Shown in pieces: positions 16,566 to 26,329 of a DNA stretch of 37,089 nucleotides. The position numbers and the translations under genes were made by a program. Source of the DNA: Beijerinckiaceae bacterium (lineage in GTDB: Bacteria; Pseudomonadota; Alphaproteobacteria; Rhizobiales; Beijerinckiaceae). The first letter of the stretch is position 1, and each line of letters begins with the position of its first letter. Below the pieces are notes generated by a model. The model was not told the DNA's origin and searched no databases. It saw nothing but the letters and a program-made list of their open reading frames with translations. The stretch lies in the NCBI GenBank assembly GCA_018882635.1, contig VERN01000005.1, positions 1-37,089 on the forward strand, given 5' to 3'.

Positions 16566-17351
16566 TTACCTCCCGGTTCCGGCGAGGATAACGTCACGCG
16601 TGACCTGAGAGATCACGCCGAGGAGTGAGGCAATTGAACGGCTCATCGACGGCAGCGCGACAGCGAGAAGGACCATGCCAACAAAGATTGTCAGCGGAAA
16701 GCCAACCGAGAAGATGTTCATTTGCGGCGCGACACGCGTCAGCAGGCCGATAATGATGTTAACGAAAAAAAGTGCAGCGATCAGCGGCAGTCCAATCACA
16801 AAAGCCGCCGAGAAAACCAGGCTGGCAGCACGCACAATATCCAGAAACATCTTGGGATCGAGAAAATCACCGCCAACAGGCAACACACTATAGCTGGCGA
16901 CAATATGGCGAAGCAGAATGTGGTGACCTTCCAATACAAGGAAGATAAGCAGCAACATCACAGACATAAACTGGGTGATAACGGGGGATTGTGATCCGGT
17001 CTGCGGATCAACCATCGAGGCGAAGCCGAGCCCCATCGAAAACGCAATCTGCTCACCCGCCATTGAAACTGCTGCGAAGGCCAATTGCACCGTCAGGCCG
17101 ATGGCCGTGCCGATGATGATTTCTTGCGCCACCAGAATGATACCCTTGACGGAAAAAAGGTCGAAGGGCGGAACTTGAATGCCTGAGACTGCAACGATGG
17201 CAAAGCACATCGCAAACGCTACACGCATCGGCACGGTCAGCGCCGACGCGGAGAAAAACGGTGCAGCGACAAACATAGCAGACAGACGGACTGTGAGCAG
17301 GAAGAACGCCGCGAGATGCTGAAACAGGGTGGTATCTTCAAGAACGATCAT
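16566..17351 (-). CDS. fliR: Flagellar export protein FliR
   Basis: Multi-TM; MFVAAPFFSASALTVPMRVAFAMCFAIV, GEQIAFSMGLGFASMVDPQTGSQSPVITQFM. Confidence 0.95.
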   Translation of the reverse strand: MIVLEDTTLFQHLAAFFLLTVRLSAMFVAAPFFSASALTVPMRVAFAMCFAIVAVSGIQVPPFDLFSVKGIILVAQEIIIGTAIGLTVQLAFAAVSMAGEQIAFSMGLGFASMVDPQTGSQSPVITQFMSVMLLLIFLVLEGHHILLRHIVASYSVLPVGGDFLDPKMFLDIVRAASLVFSAAFVIGLPLIAALFFVNIIIGLLTRVAPQMNIFSVGFPLTIFVGMVLLAVALPSMSRSIASLLGVISQVTRDVILAGTGR

Positions 17352-17623
17352 CGGCCAACCCGCCCGATTTCGTTGAAGATAAGCTGAAAGAAACCACCGA
17401 TCGTGCCAATCATGAACGGGGCGGATAGGGCAAGAATGCCAAGCACAATCACCAGTTTCGGTACGAAAGTGAGGGTCGCTTCGTTGATCGAGGTTGCTGC
17501 TTGGAACACGCCGATAATCAGGCCGATCACCAAAGCGGCCATTAAGGCCGGCCCAATCGTGAAGAGCACGCTTGTGAGTGTTTCTCGGCCAATGACAACG
17601 AAGTTCTGATAATCCATGATCAA
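17348..17623 (-). CDS. fliQ: Flagellar export protein FliQ
   Basis: 91 aa two-TM; GLIIGVFQAATSINEATLTFVPKL. Confidence 0.95.
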   Translation of the reverse strand: MIMDYQNFVVIGRETLTSVLFTIGPALMAALVIGLIIGVFQAATSINEATLTFVPKLVIVLGILALSAPFMIGTIGGFFQLIFNEIGRVGR

Positions 17624-18378
17624 AGCGCCTTGTTAAAGCTTTCGACCAAAGACGACATCGTCATTGCCCATCCATCGACAGCAACGAAGAGAAAGAGCTT
17701 GAAGGGCAGAGATATCAAGGTGGGCGATAGCATCATCATGCCGAGCGACATGAGAATGCTCGCGACTACAATATCGATCACGAGAAAGGGAAGAAACAGA
17801 AGGAAGCCAATCGTAAAGGCTGTGCGCAATTCGGACAGAATATAGGCGGGCACAATCGTCGTCACCGGAATTTCTTCCGGCGTGTTGTAACGTTCGCCCC
17901 CTTGCATTTCAGCCATTAACAGCAAATCAGATTGCCGTGTCTGCCGGAGCATGAAGCCCTTCATCACGCCAATCGTGCGCTCACCGGCCTGCTCAATCGT
18001 GATCTGACCGGCATTGTAGGGCGCGAAAGCCTGATTATTGATTTCTTTGAAAGTTGGCGCCATCACAAAGATGGTCATAAACAAAGCCAAGCCAACGAGA
18101 ACTTGGTTAGGTGGCGTCTGCTGCGTGCCAAGCGCCTGGCGCAAGATCGACAGCGTAATGATGATCCGTGTGAAGCTCGTCGTCACGAGCACCAATGATG
18201 GTAGCAATGTCAATGCTGACATCAACAAGAGCGCTTGGAGAGACAAAGATAATGTTTGTCCCCCACCCGCCTGTGATTGCAATTTCAAAACGGGAAGATC
18301 GAAGGATGATCCCGTCTGCGCCAAAGCAGCACCTGAGAGAAGTGTCAGCGCCAAGACCGTGAGAGCAACGCGCTTCAT
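17620..18378 (-). CDS. fliP: Flagellar export protein FliP
   Basis: LLMSALTLLPSLVLVTTSFTRIIITLSILRQALGTQQTPPNQVLVGLALFMTIFVMAP. Confidence 0.97.
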   Translation of the reverse strand: MKRVALTVLALTLLSGAALAQTGSSFDLPVLKLQSQAGGGQTLSLSLQALLLMSALTLLPSLVLVTTSFTRIIITLSILRQALGTQQTPPNQVLVGLALFMTIFVMAPTFKEINNQAFAPYNAGQITIEQAGERTIGVMKGFMLRQTRQSDLLLMAEMQGGERYNTPEEIPVTTIVPAYILSELRTAFTIGFLLFLPFLVIDIVVASILMSLGMMMLSPTLISLPFKLFLFVAVDGWAMTMSSLVESFNKAL

Positions 18379-18638
18379 GAGGGCTGCTCCGGTGTGCGGC
18401 TGACGATTTCAAGCGCCGTAATGCCGTCGCGGCCCAAGCCGCACAGCACTTTCATGCCGTCAATTTCCACAAGCGCAAGACGCGCCTGAGGTGCGATCTG
18501 AACAATTTGCCTGACAGCACCCTGCATCCCGAATTTCATCTGCAGCCGGTCGCGATAACGCATGAGAAAAAATGCGACCACGGCCAAGCCGCCGACAAAA
18601 ACGCCGGTTGACAGAAGATATGTCAGGCTCTGGTTCAC
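18375..18638 (-). CDS. fliO: Flagellar biosynthesis protein FliO
   Basis: Single TM then IVQIAPQARLALVEIDGMKVLCGLGRDGITAL; between fliN and fliP. Confidence 0.8.
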   Translation of the reverse strand: MNQSLTYLLSTGVFVGGLAVVAFFLMRYRDRLQMKFGMQGAVRQIVQIAPQARLALVEIDGMKVLCGLGRDGITALEIVSRTPEQPS

Positions 18639-18940
18639 AGGCTGCGCACCCGTTGCTCAGGTGAAACAATCTCTGTGAAGCGAATTCCAAGCCGCTCGCC
18701 CACAAGAACGACCTCACCTTTTGCGAGCAATGTTCCATTCACGAGAATATCGAGATGTTCACCGGCGATACGATCGAGCTCGACCACGGAACCGTCATTC
18801 AGCTTCAACAAATCGCGGATGGAAATCTTGGTTCCGCCGACTTCGACAGTCAGCTGAACTTCGATATTTTCGAGCAATTTCAAATTGTGGGCCGACGCCA
18901 TTGGAACGTCGGATGGATCCTGATCTTCAGTGACGCTCAT
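18635..18940 (-). CDS. fliN: Flagellar motor switch protein FliN
   Basis: LLENIEVQLTVEVGGTKISIRDLLKLNDGSVVELDRIAGEHLDILVNGTLLAKGEVVLVGERLGIRFTEI. Confidence 0.96.
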   Translation of the reverse strand: MSVTEDQDPSDVPMASAHNLKLLENIEVQLTVEVGGTKISIRDLLKLNDGSVVELDRIAGEHLDILVNGTLLAKGEVVLVGERLGIRFTEIVSPEQRVRSL

Positions 18941-18952
18941 GTTTCGGTTCCT

Positions 18953-19912
18953 TTATTCAGTCAGGCAGACGGCCATCTTGCCGTCACGTTCGCCAATTGT
19001 GCCGGTGAAGAGATCCTGACCTTCGACAAGAACCTTCACTTTTTCAAAAGCCGGAATTTCAACAACCATGTTTTCGCGCAGGCGCAGCAATTCACTGAGG
19101 CTGATTTTGGGTTCAGCGATGCGCGGCACAAAGCTCAATTCGAGATTGAGCATAGCATCCTGCAGTTTACGCTCCCAATTAAGGTCACGATCTGCACCGA
19201 CGCGCTGAATCTTGCTACGCAGAATAGTGGCAATCTGCTTCAGTGATTGGCGCGGATAGAGAATATCGATTGTCACGGGGTCAGCAAAAGGAAGCTGAAC
19301 AACGAAGGAACAGACGATCACCAATTCCTGCGCTTCCACAAAAAAGGTGAAGGCTGGATTGGTTTCGCTGCCCGAAAAATCTAGATCAATCGGATAGACT
19401 TCGCGCCAGCATTCCTCAAGCGTCCGAAGGCCGCCATCGACGACATTCTGAATGATACGCTCTTCGGTTGGCGTAAACTCATTAGCGCGTGTGACGTTAC
19501 TGTCACCGCGACCGCCAAAAAAACTATTGACCAGAATGCTGATCAACCGCGGCGGCATCGTGATCAAGATATTGCCCTTAAGGGCATCAACCCGCGCAAT
19601 CGAAAGGCTCAAAAAGGAATCGAGGCCTTTCTGATAATCTTCATAGCGGCGCGTTTCCGGCGGCAAGGTCGAAATACGCGGCGCAAAGCGGAGCATCGGC
19701 AACAGAATGTTGCGGAACTGACGTGCAAAACGCTCATTGATGAGACGAAGCGTATGGAGATCGCCGAGAAGGTTGGTGTCCTCGGCGCCGAATGCGAAAG
19801 GCTTATACTCGATCGGCTCGGACGCGCCGGGCGTCGAATCGAGTGAGCCGTCCTTCAGCCCTTCGATAAGAGCTGAGACTTCTTCGTTGCTGAGTTTACG
19901 CGTGCTCGACAT
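18953..19912 (-). CDS. fliM: Flagellar motor switch protein FliM
   Basis: LSNEEVSALIEGL, HTLRLINERFARQFRNIL, FFGGRGDSN, C-terminal SpoA domain. Confidence 0.96.
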   Translation of the reverse strand: MSSTRKLSNEEVSALIEGLKDGSLDSTPGASEPIEYKPFAFGAEDTNLLGDLHTLRLINERFARQFRNILLPMLRFAPRISTLPPETRRYEDYQKGLDSFLSLSIARVDALKGNILITMPPRLISILVNSFFGGRGDSNVTRANEFTPTEERIIQNVVDGGLRTLEECWREVYPIDLDFSGSETNPAFTFFVEAQELVIVCSFVVQLPFADPVTIDILYPRQSLKQIATILRSKIQRVGADRDLNWERKLQDAMLNLELSFVPRIAEPKISLSELLRLRENMVVEIPAFEKVKVLVEGQDLFTGTIGERDGKMAVCLTE

Positions 19913-19915
19913 GGC

Positions 19916-20521
19916 TTATTGCATCACGAGTCCGGTAATATAGACGTCTTCAATGCCGCCGAACTCAGTTCTGTCGGTCAGCACCTTATTGATCGCATCT
20001 TTCAAGAGGCCCTGGATGCGCTTGCGGTTCTCAATACCCACCACATCGCCTTCTGTCTGCTCGCCTAAGACGCCCAGCACTTCGGCGCGGATAGCGACCT
20101 CGTGCTTTTGAACGTTTTCAATGACTTTCTTGTCATATTGGGTGGCAAGACCAATGCTGATCTGCACAAAGCGCCGTGAGCCTTTGAGGTTCGTGGTAAA
20201 ATTGCCCGGAAATTCGAAATAGCTGGTGACGAATTTTTCCTTCGACGGGACAGGCTTGCCAGCAGGCTCGGCCGGCTTTTGATCCTTGCCGTCCTTACCA
20301 TCCTTGCCTTTCGCATCTGCCGCTTTGGCGTCGCCGCCTTCGGGCTTGCGCTCCACGACAATAGCCAGCGGATTTTCTTCCGGCGGCTTTGTCAGTTTGG
20401 CATACAGCAAGCCGCCGCCAGCACCGATGCCGATCATGACCAGCGCACCGACAACCATCAGCAAAATCTTGACGATCGGCTTTTTCTTTTTCTCTTGCGG
20501 TTCTTCAGCTGCCTCGGCCAC
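19916..20521 (-). CDS. fliL: FliL-family stator-associated protein (copy 2)
   Basis: TM IVKILLMVVGALVMIGIGAGGGLLYAKL; YFEFPGNFTTNLKGSRRFVQISIGLATQYDKKVIENVQKHEVAIRAEVLGVL. Confidence 0.9.
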   Translation of the reverse strand: MAEAAEEPQEKKKKPIVKILLMVVGALVMIGIGAGGGLLYAKLTKPPEENPLAIVVERKPEGGDAKAADAKGKDGKDGKDQKPAEPAGKPVPSKEKFVTSYFEFPGNFTTNLKGSRRFVQISIGLATQYDKKVIENVQKHEVAIRAEVLGVLGEQTEGDVVGIENRKRIQGLLKDAINKVLTDRTEFGGIEDVYITGLVMQ

Positions 20522-20534
20522 GGCGCGGCTCCTC

Positions 20535-22706
20535 TCAGGCTGTCATATCAACGGAGAAGGCTTCACCTTCGGCCGTTGCATGGTTCATCGTTGTGGCTGG
20601 TTCCACCTGTTGGCGAGAATTCCGGCCCTTGTTGTCGTCGTCATGAACATCAAAGCTGGCGAGCGCAAAGCCATCGCGGGACAATGCGTCACGCAAGCCC
20701 GTTTCGGCTTGGACGAGCGCGTCGGCTGCTTCAGTTGATGCGGCTTTCATAGACAGGCGAAGTTTACCGCCGTCCATGGCAATGCGGATCAGGATTTGGC
20801 CGAGGCCCGGCGGATAAAGCTGCATCCGCACTTCTTGCTGGCCTGCGCGCAAAGCCGCCGTCACCTGATTTTTGATTTGGCGTTCACGAATTTCGGCATC
20901 ACGCTGTGTATCGCGCCGACCATCCGCAACCACGGCTGACACCAGCGGCGCATCGCGCGAGACTGTTGCAATCGTCGGCATTTGCGGCGCTGCATTGATT
21001 GCAGCAAGTGTTGCGGCCGATGATGATGCGATTTGATCGTCAGCGGCACCACCCGAAACCGTGACGCCATGGATCATGGCCGTCAACTTCGGATCAAGCG
21101 GATTAGCGTCAACCGCACTCGTCGCCACCGTGTTGCGCAGCGTATCGCTGGGCAGCTTTTCACCTGCGATACGGTCAACTGGCAGATCGAGACGACGCGC
21201 TTCATCACGTGCTGCGAGAGCGCGCGCTTCAGGTAGTCGCTGCTCCGGCGTGAAGGACGATGTTTCGATCGCCATAAAAGCAGAATTGGTTGTGGCCACA
21301 GGCGCCGTGCTGCGAATTTCAGATTTGCCGCGCGGTTGCGACATGGCCGCCATGGTCTGGAGCAGCGCGGCATCGCGCTGGGGCATCGCCGTAAGATCCT
21401 CTGCCCGTGGCGCAAGCGGAGCCACGGGTGGCAAGACATTGCGCGGCGCTGATGTGACATCATCGATCGCGGGATCAGATGGCTGCTGCGTTAGGTTCGC
21501 TTGCGATGGCGCCGCGGTCAGGAATGGATTGACGTTAGCTGGCATCATCGCTGCAAGATCAGGAAGAGCCGGCACATCCATCTCGTGCGCGTGCTCATCA
21601 TTTGGTGCGCCATCATGATGCGAAGCGTCGCGATGCACTGCGCCCTGCACAAGGCCGTCAGCTGAGGCGATAAGGCTTATCTCATCCTGTGCCGCGCGCG
21701 CTGTTGGCGCCTCTGCGGGCTTCACCGCGGCCAGCTTTGTAGCCGCATGAACCGCCATCATGTCGCGTTCGGCCGTCGACACCATCACCCGCGACGGGGT
21801 GGGCATAAATGCATCGGCTTGCGCGAAGCTGGGTGCCATAGATGAAACTAAGGGTTGCTCGTATTCGGATGATTCTTCTTCGCGTTGTAGCAAGGCCTCA
21901 GCATCCGGCAAGACATCTTCCGCGACGGGCACCATCGGCGCGTCCTGTATCGCTTCCATTTCCAGCGCATCAGCGCCGAGGGGCGATTGGGCCGGAAGGT
22001 CGGTGACGATGTTTTCATCGACCCGCTCATCGGCACGATGGAGATCATCCATGCGGTACTCAGGGTCGAGATCAGCCACCTCAACGCTGATTGCGCCATC
22101 CACCATCACGGCATCAGCCGAAGCTGCTTGCCAATCAGACGGGCGCATGGGGCCAATAAACTCAGGATCAATCATGGCATTCGCCATGTCGAATTCCTGC
22201 GGCCTTGCGGCGGCGCCCGAGGGCACCGCCGCATCGGCCGTCAGAACTGAAGGCTTAACCGGCCCGATGAAGTCTTCGGGCGGAATATCGGAAACGGCAG
22301 GAACAAGAGGCACCTGCGGCGCCGGCGCGCGGGCTGTGATACCCCGACCAGCCAAAGCCGTGGCGGCTAACAGGGCATCGAGGCCAGCCTCGTCGGCGGG
22401 GGCAGTGGCGTTAACCAATTGGGGCGAAACCATCGCAACTGCCGCAACGGGCGGGGTCGCACCTGCCGAAAAAGCCGGGAAAACGGTCGGGATTCCGTCG
22501 GCCGAAACCGGTTGAACGGGGGTCAGGCCATTGGATGGCACCGCGCTTGGCGTGGCCGAGGGGTCGACGGAAATCTGGGTCATGAGCGCCATTACCGCGT
22601 CAAAGGGCGCAGCAGGAGCGGAAGAAGTCGCTGAAATACCAGCGCTTTCGCTTCCGGCGACGGTCGTCGTAGTGACGGGAGTTCCCACGGTCTGCACTGC
22701 GCACAC
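20535..22706 (-). CDS. fliK: Flagellar hook-length control protein FliK
   Basis: Long Ala/Pro-rich protein with C-terminal QEVRMQLYPPGLGQILIRIAMDGGKLRLSMKAASTEAADALVQAETGLRDALSRDG, Flg_hook domain. Exact start uncertain. Confidence 0.9.
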   Translation of the reverse strand: MCAVQTVGTPVTTTTVAGSESAGISATSSAPAAPFDAVMALMTQISVDPSATPSAVPSNGLTPVQPVSADGIPTVFPAFSAGATPPVAAVAMVSPQLVNATAPADEAGLDALLAATALAGRGITARAPAPQVPLVPAVSDIPPEDFIGPVKPSVLTADAAVPSGAAARPQEFDMANAMIDPEFIGPMRPSDWQAASADAVMVDGAISVEVADLDPEYRMDDLHRADERVDENIVTDLPAQSPLGADALEMEAIQDAPMVPVAEDVLPDAEALLQREEESSEYEQPLVSSMAPSFAQADAFMPTPSRVMVSTAERDMMAVHAATKLAAVKPAEAPTARAAQDEISLIASADGLVQGAVHRDASHHDGAPNDEHAHEMDVPALPDLAAMMPANVNPFLTAAPSQANLTQQPSDPAIDDVTSAPRNVLPPVAPLAPRAEDLTAMPQRDAALLQTMAAMSQPRGKSEIRSTAPVATTNSAFMAIETSSFTPEQRLPEARALAARDEARRLDLPVDRIAGEKLPSDTLRNTVATSAVDANPLDPKLTAMIHGVTVSGGAADDQIASSSAATLAAINAAPQMPTIATVSRDAPLVSAVVADGRRDTQRDAEIRERQIKNQVTAALRAGQQEVRMQLYPPGLGQILIRIAMDGGKLRLSMKAASTEAADALVQAETGLRDALSRDGFALASFDVHDDDNKGRNSRQQVEPATTMNHATAEGEAFSVDMTA

Positions 22707-22722
22707 GCCTCAACTGACTGTC

Positions 22723-22744
22723 AAAAAGCCGTCAGGAGACGGCT
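22723..22744 (-). terminator. Rho-independent terminator-like hairpin between fliJ and fliK
   Basis: Reverse strand reads AGCCGTC-TCCT-GACGGCT followed by a T-run (TTTTT, first T in the stem). Confidence 0.8.
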
Positions 22745-22760
22745 CACCACACTCAGCTTC

Positions 22761-22775
22761 GCAAGTCGCATGCCA
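22761..22775 (-). promoter_or_regulatory. Sigma-54 promoter upstream of fliK
   Basis: Reverse strand reads TGGCAT-GCGAC-TTGC, GG-N10-GC preserved, one mismatch (T for C); begins immediately after the fliJ stop codon. Confidence 0.65.
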
Positions 22776-23186
22776 TTAGATGCGGCGCAGCGGCATCAAG
22801 GCCTCGCGGCGGGCTTCCTTCTCGGCCCTTTCGGCCCGGCGCGCCGCCTGCTCTTCTTCTTCGAGCTTGTCGATCTGTCGTTTCTTCTCGGCCAGCATGC
22901 CAGCGAGACGCACCCGTTCCGTTTCAAGGATCTCACGCCGCGCGCCATCGACGTCACGGCGCTCATTCAGGCGGTTGAGGATCTGCACGGTTGAGCGGAG
23001 CTCGGTCGGGCTTAAACCGGGCAAGGCAAGATGGTCTTTATAGGCGGATTGGAGGTCGGCCACCTGGGTGAGACGGGTATCGAGGCGCTCGATTTCCTCA
23101 GCAAGGCGGAATGCTTCACGTTTAATTTCGTTGAGCGCGATCTTGCGCTTCAGCGCAACGATGGCGAGCGCGCGGGGACGGATCAC
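22776..23186 (-). CDS. fliJ: FliJ-like export chaperone
   Basis: 136 aa coiled coil directly after fliI with stop/start overlap. Confidence 0.78.
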   Translation of the reverse strand: MIRPRALAIVALKRKIALNEIKREAFRLAEEIERLDTRLTQVADLQSAYKDHLALPGLSPTELRSTVQILNRLNERRDVDGARREILETERVRLAGMLAEKKRQIDKLEEEEQAARRAERAEKEARREALMPLRRI

Positions 23187-24511
23187 GGCAACATCGCCTG
23201 CAATCTGGCCTCGGTCTCAACAAGGTTGGAACGCTCCTGCATGCCTTGGCTGATAAATCCGACCAATTGCGGATAAATCTGGAACGCCATATCAAGCTCA
23301 GGATCCTGACCGGTTTGATAGCCGCCGAGCAACATCAGGTCGCGGTTCTGTTCCCATAGCGAGAGATAACGGCGGAAGCGGCGCGCGCGCTGCATGTGCT
23401 GCGGCGAGACACAATCGGTCATCGTTCGACTGATCGATGCATTCACATCGATGGCCGGGAAAATGCCCTGCTCCGCCTGCTTACGCGATAGCACGATGTG
23501 CCCATCGAGAATCGCGCGCGAGGCATCGACGATAGGATCATTGGTGGTGTCGTCGCCATCGGCGAGCACCGTATAAATGCCGGTGACAGAGCCACCCGTC
23601 TGGCCATCAAGACCTGAACGCTCAAGAACAGAGCCGAGCAGCGAGATCACAGACGGCGGATAGCCCTTGGTTGTGGGATGCTCGCCGAGGGCTAGACCCA
23701 ATTCACGCTGCGCATGGGCCACGCGTGTGAGCGAATCGATCATCAGCAACACATTCTTGCCACGCGAGCGGAAATATTCGGCATAGGCCGTGGCACGATG
23801 AACGCCACGAATACGCAGAACCGGCGATTGATCGGCCGGAACCGCAACCATGACCGTGTGCGCGAAAGAGGGATGCTGCGACAATTCTTCGACGAAGCCC
23901 GCCACTTCACGGCCGCGCTCGCCGATCAGTCCAATCACGACGACATCCGCTGTCGTGAAACGGGCAATGCAGGACAGCAAAGACGATTTGCCGACACCTG
24001 AGCCAGCGACGATGCCAACCTTTTGACCGCGACCAACTGTGAGCAGGCCATTGATCGCGCGCACGCCCGTATCAAGCGATTCACGAACGGGACGCCGCCG
24101 TAATGGATTCACTTTTTCGCCGCGCAGCGGCCATGAGGCTTCGAGATGCGGTGTGCCATGGCCATCAAGCGGATTGCCCGCGCCATCAAACACGCGGCCC
24201 AACAGGCCATCACCAACAGGCACGACATCCGCACGCGTCGTTGTCTCAACACGCGCACCAGCGAGCAACGGTGCATTGCCGCCCGTGAGAACCATCACAG
24301 TATAATCATCAAGAAAACCGATGACTTCTGCTTCAGCCCATTGATTGTTTTCGCATGCAATCCGGCATTGATTGCCGACCGAAACCGGGAACGCGCTCGC
24401 ATGCACGATTTGGCCATCGTAACGGCGCACACGCCCCGCTGCATTGACGCGACGACCCGCATTGATTGATGACAGTTTACGCTCGAGAACAGCAGATGCG
24501 TCGGCGATCAT
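23183..24511 (-). CDS. fliI: Flagellum-specific ATPase FliI
   Basis: VGIVAGSGVGKSSLLSCIARFTTADVVVIGLIGERGREVAGFVEE, T3SS ATPase signature. Confidence 0.97.
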   Translation of the reverse strand: MIADASAVLERKLSSINAGRRVNAAGRVRRYDGQIVHASAFPVSVGNQCRIACENNQWAEAEVIGFLDDYTVMVLTGGNAPLLAGARVETTTRADVVPVGDGLLGRVFDGAGNPLDGHGTPHLEASWPLRGEKVNPLRRRPVRESLDTGVRAINGLLTVGRGQKVGIVAGSGVGKSSLLSCIARFTTADVVVIGLIGERGREVAGFVEELSQHPSFAHTVMVAVPADQSPVLRIRGVHRATAYAEYFRSRGKNVLLMIDSLTRVAHAQRELGLALGEHPTTKGYPPSVISLLGSVLERSGLDGQTGGSVTGIYTVLADGDDTTNDPIVDASRAILDGHIVLSRKQAEQGIFPAIDVNASISRTMTDCVSPQHMQRARRFRRYLSLWEQNRDLMLLGGYQTGQDPELDMAFQIYPQLVGFISQGMQERSNLVETEARLQAMLP

Positions 24512-25278
24512 GCCTGGCCGTCCATTTCCGGAATGTCTTCATAATCGAGATCACGCGATGACATGCGGAAGGCGCCCATCGGCAATTCATCATCTTCCAT
24601 CATACGCACCTGCGCAAAGACCGGCTCTTTACCAAGTGCTGCCTGCAAGGTCGCAATATCACGCGGATTCAGAAACAGCGTAAAATCAGTGCTTGATTTG
24701 GTGAACATGTCGGCGGCATTGCGAATGCGCTCAACGAATGTATCCGGCATTTGTGCGAAGGTCGCACCGAAAAGTTCCTGCGCAAGGCGGCGGACATGCT
24801 GCGCCAAGGCGGTCGCGTTCCGATCATAGGCGTCGGCCGCAAGGATTGTCATTTCTGATTCAAGCTTACGCACGAGCGCAAGTGCTTCGCCAAATTCACG
24901 CTTTGCAGCATCAAGACCCTGCTGATAGCCAATCGCACGACCGTCTTCGCGGGCCTGCTCAATCGCAGCAACAATGGCCTGCGGATCGGGCGCTTCCTCA
25001 ACCAATTCAGGCGGAGGGGGTGGCGTCAAATCATCGGCCGCCTGCATCGCATCTTCGGCAACAACCTCAGCGGAAGCCTCTTCCGCATCAGCGTCCGCTT
25101 GCGGCGCAGGTTCTGGAGCGGGCACGAACTCGTCGATCACCCGAAAATTCTGCTTACCCCACGGCTTGAAGGAGGGATCAGGTGTCCGCTCAAAGCGCGT
25201 ATCCTGAACGAAATTGCCGTCCTTCTTAAGGAGTTGCTTGACGTCCTCAAAATTGAGGACACGTTCCGCGTTAGACAT
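24508..25278 (-). CDS. fliH: FliH, ATPase regulator
   Basis: Position between fliG and fliI; acidic Ala/Pro-rich N-terminus; EQAREDGRAIGYQQGLDAAKREFGEALALVRKLESEM. Confidence 0.85.
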   Translation of the reverse strand: MSNAERVLNFEDVKQLLKKDGNFVQDTRFERTPDPSFKPWGKQNFRVIDEFVPAPEPAPQADADAEEASAEVVAEDAMQAADDLTPPPPPELVEEAPDPQAIVAAIEQAREDGRAIGYQQGLDAAKREFGEALALVRKLESEMTILAADAYDRNATALAQHVRRLAQELFGATFAQMPDTFVERIRNAADMFTKSSTDFTLFLNPRDIATLQAALGKEPVFAQVRMMEDDELPMGAFRMSSRDLDYEDIPEMDGQA

Positions 25279-26320
25279 AATCGTCTCCGCGTCCCGCTAG
25301 GACCATCGTGCCTGCATCCGACAGCTTGCGGGCTGTGGCAATGATCTTCTTTTGCGCTTCCTGCACTTCGGACACGCGCATCGGACCCTTGGCTTCCATT
25401 TCGTCGATGATCGACGCGGCGGCGCGTTGCGACATACAACCCAGGATCTTGTCGCGCAGACGCTCGTCGGCACCCTTGAGTGCGATGGCCAGATTTTCTG
25501 GTTCGACATTGCGTAGCAGAACGCCCAGCGACTTGTCGTCGACGGCGATGAGGTTTTCGAAGACGAACATGTTTTCCTGAATGCTCGTCATCAAATCCTT
25601 GTCGGCCTTCAACAGATCGCGGGTGATGCGCTGTTCGTTCGCCGTCTGCGTGAAGTTCATGATCTTCGCAGCTGCCTTGATGCCGCCGATCTTCGATGCA
25701 CGCAACGAGGTATTGGCTTGGAACTGCAGCTGCATGACCTGTTCAAGTTGGGCGATGGCTTCAGGCTGAACTGAATCGATCGTCGCAACGCGGCGGAGCA
25801 CTTCCGCCTGCAGGTTTTCTGGCAAGAGGCTCAGTACGTCAGCCGCTACCGCATAATCAAGGTGAGCGATAATCGTGCCGATGATTTGCGGATGTTCGTT
25901 TTCGATCATTTCAGCGATCGAGCGTGCATCCATCCACTCAAGGATTTCGATTCCCTTGGTGCTGGATGACGGCGTAATACGCGTCAGGATCGAACCGGCC
26001 TTATCTTCGCCAAGAGCCTTGACGAGGGTGCGACGGATATAGCTGTCGGCCGACAAACCAATGCTTGTCTGGGCTTTGATGATCGCCAAAAACTCATCGA
26101 GAACGAGATTGACCGTCTTCTGGTCGACGTCAGCCACCGAATACATGGCACTGCCGAGCTGCTGGACTTCGCGCGGCGAGAGATTTTTCAAAATCTCGGC
26201 GGCTTCGTCCTCACCCAGAAGCAGCATCAGGATGGCGCATTTCTGCGTGCCTGATAACAGCTGGTAGAGGCCATCATCGTCAGGCGTCTGGACTTGGGTT
26301 TCAACAGCGGTCTCAGCCAT
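25271..26320 (-). CDS. fliG: Flagellar motor switch protein FliG
   Basis: SGTQKCAILMLLLGEDEAAEILKNLSPREVQQLGSAM; EHPQIIGTIIAHLDYAVAADVLSLLPENLQAEVLRRVA. Confidence 0.97.
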   Translation of the reverse strand: MAETAVETQVQTPDDDGLYQLLSGTQKCAILMLLLGEDEAAEILKNLSPREVQQLGSAMYSVADVDQKTVNLVLDEFLAIIKAQTSIGLSADSYIRRTLVKALGEDKAGSILTRITPSSSTKGIEILEWMDARSIAEMIENEHPQIIGTIIAHLDYAVAADVLSLLPENLQAEVLRRVATIDSVQPEAIAQLEQVMQLQFQANTSLRASKIGGIKAAAKIMNFTQTANEQRITRDLLKADKDLMTSIQENMFVFENLIAVDDKSLGVLLRNVEPENLAIALKGADERLRDKILGCMSQRAAASIIDEMEAKGPMRVSEVQEAQKKIIATARKLSDAGTMVLAGRGDDYV

Positions 26321-26329
26321 GGCTAACTC

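Noticed and set aside
21760-22515. 251-aa Ser/Ala-rich plus-strand ORF antisense to fliK
   Set aside because: Shadow ORF of the Ala/Pro-rich FliK frame.
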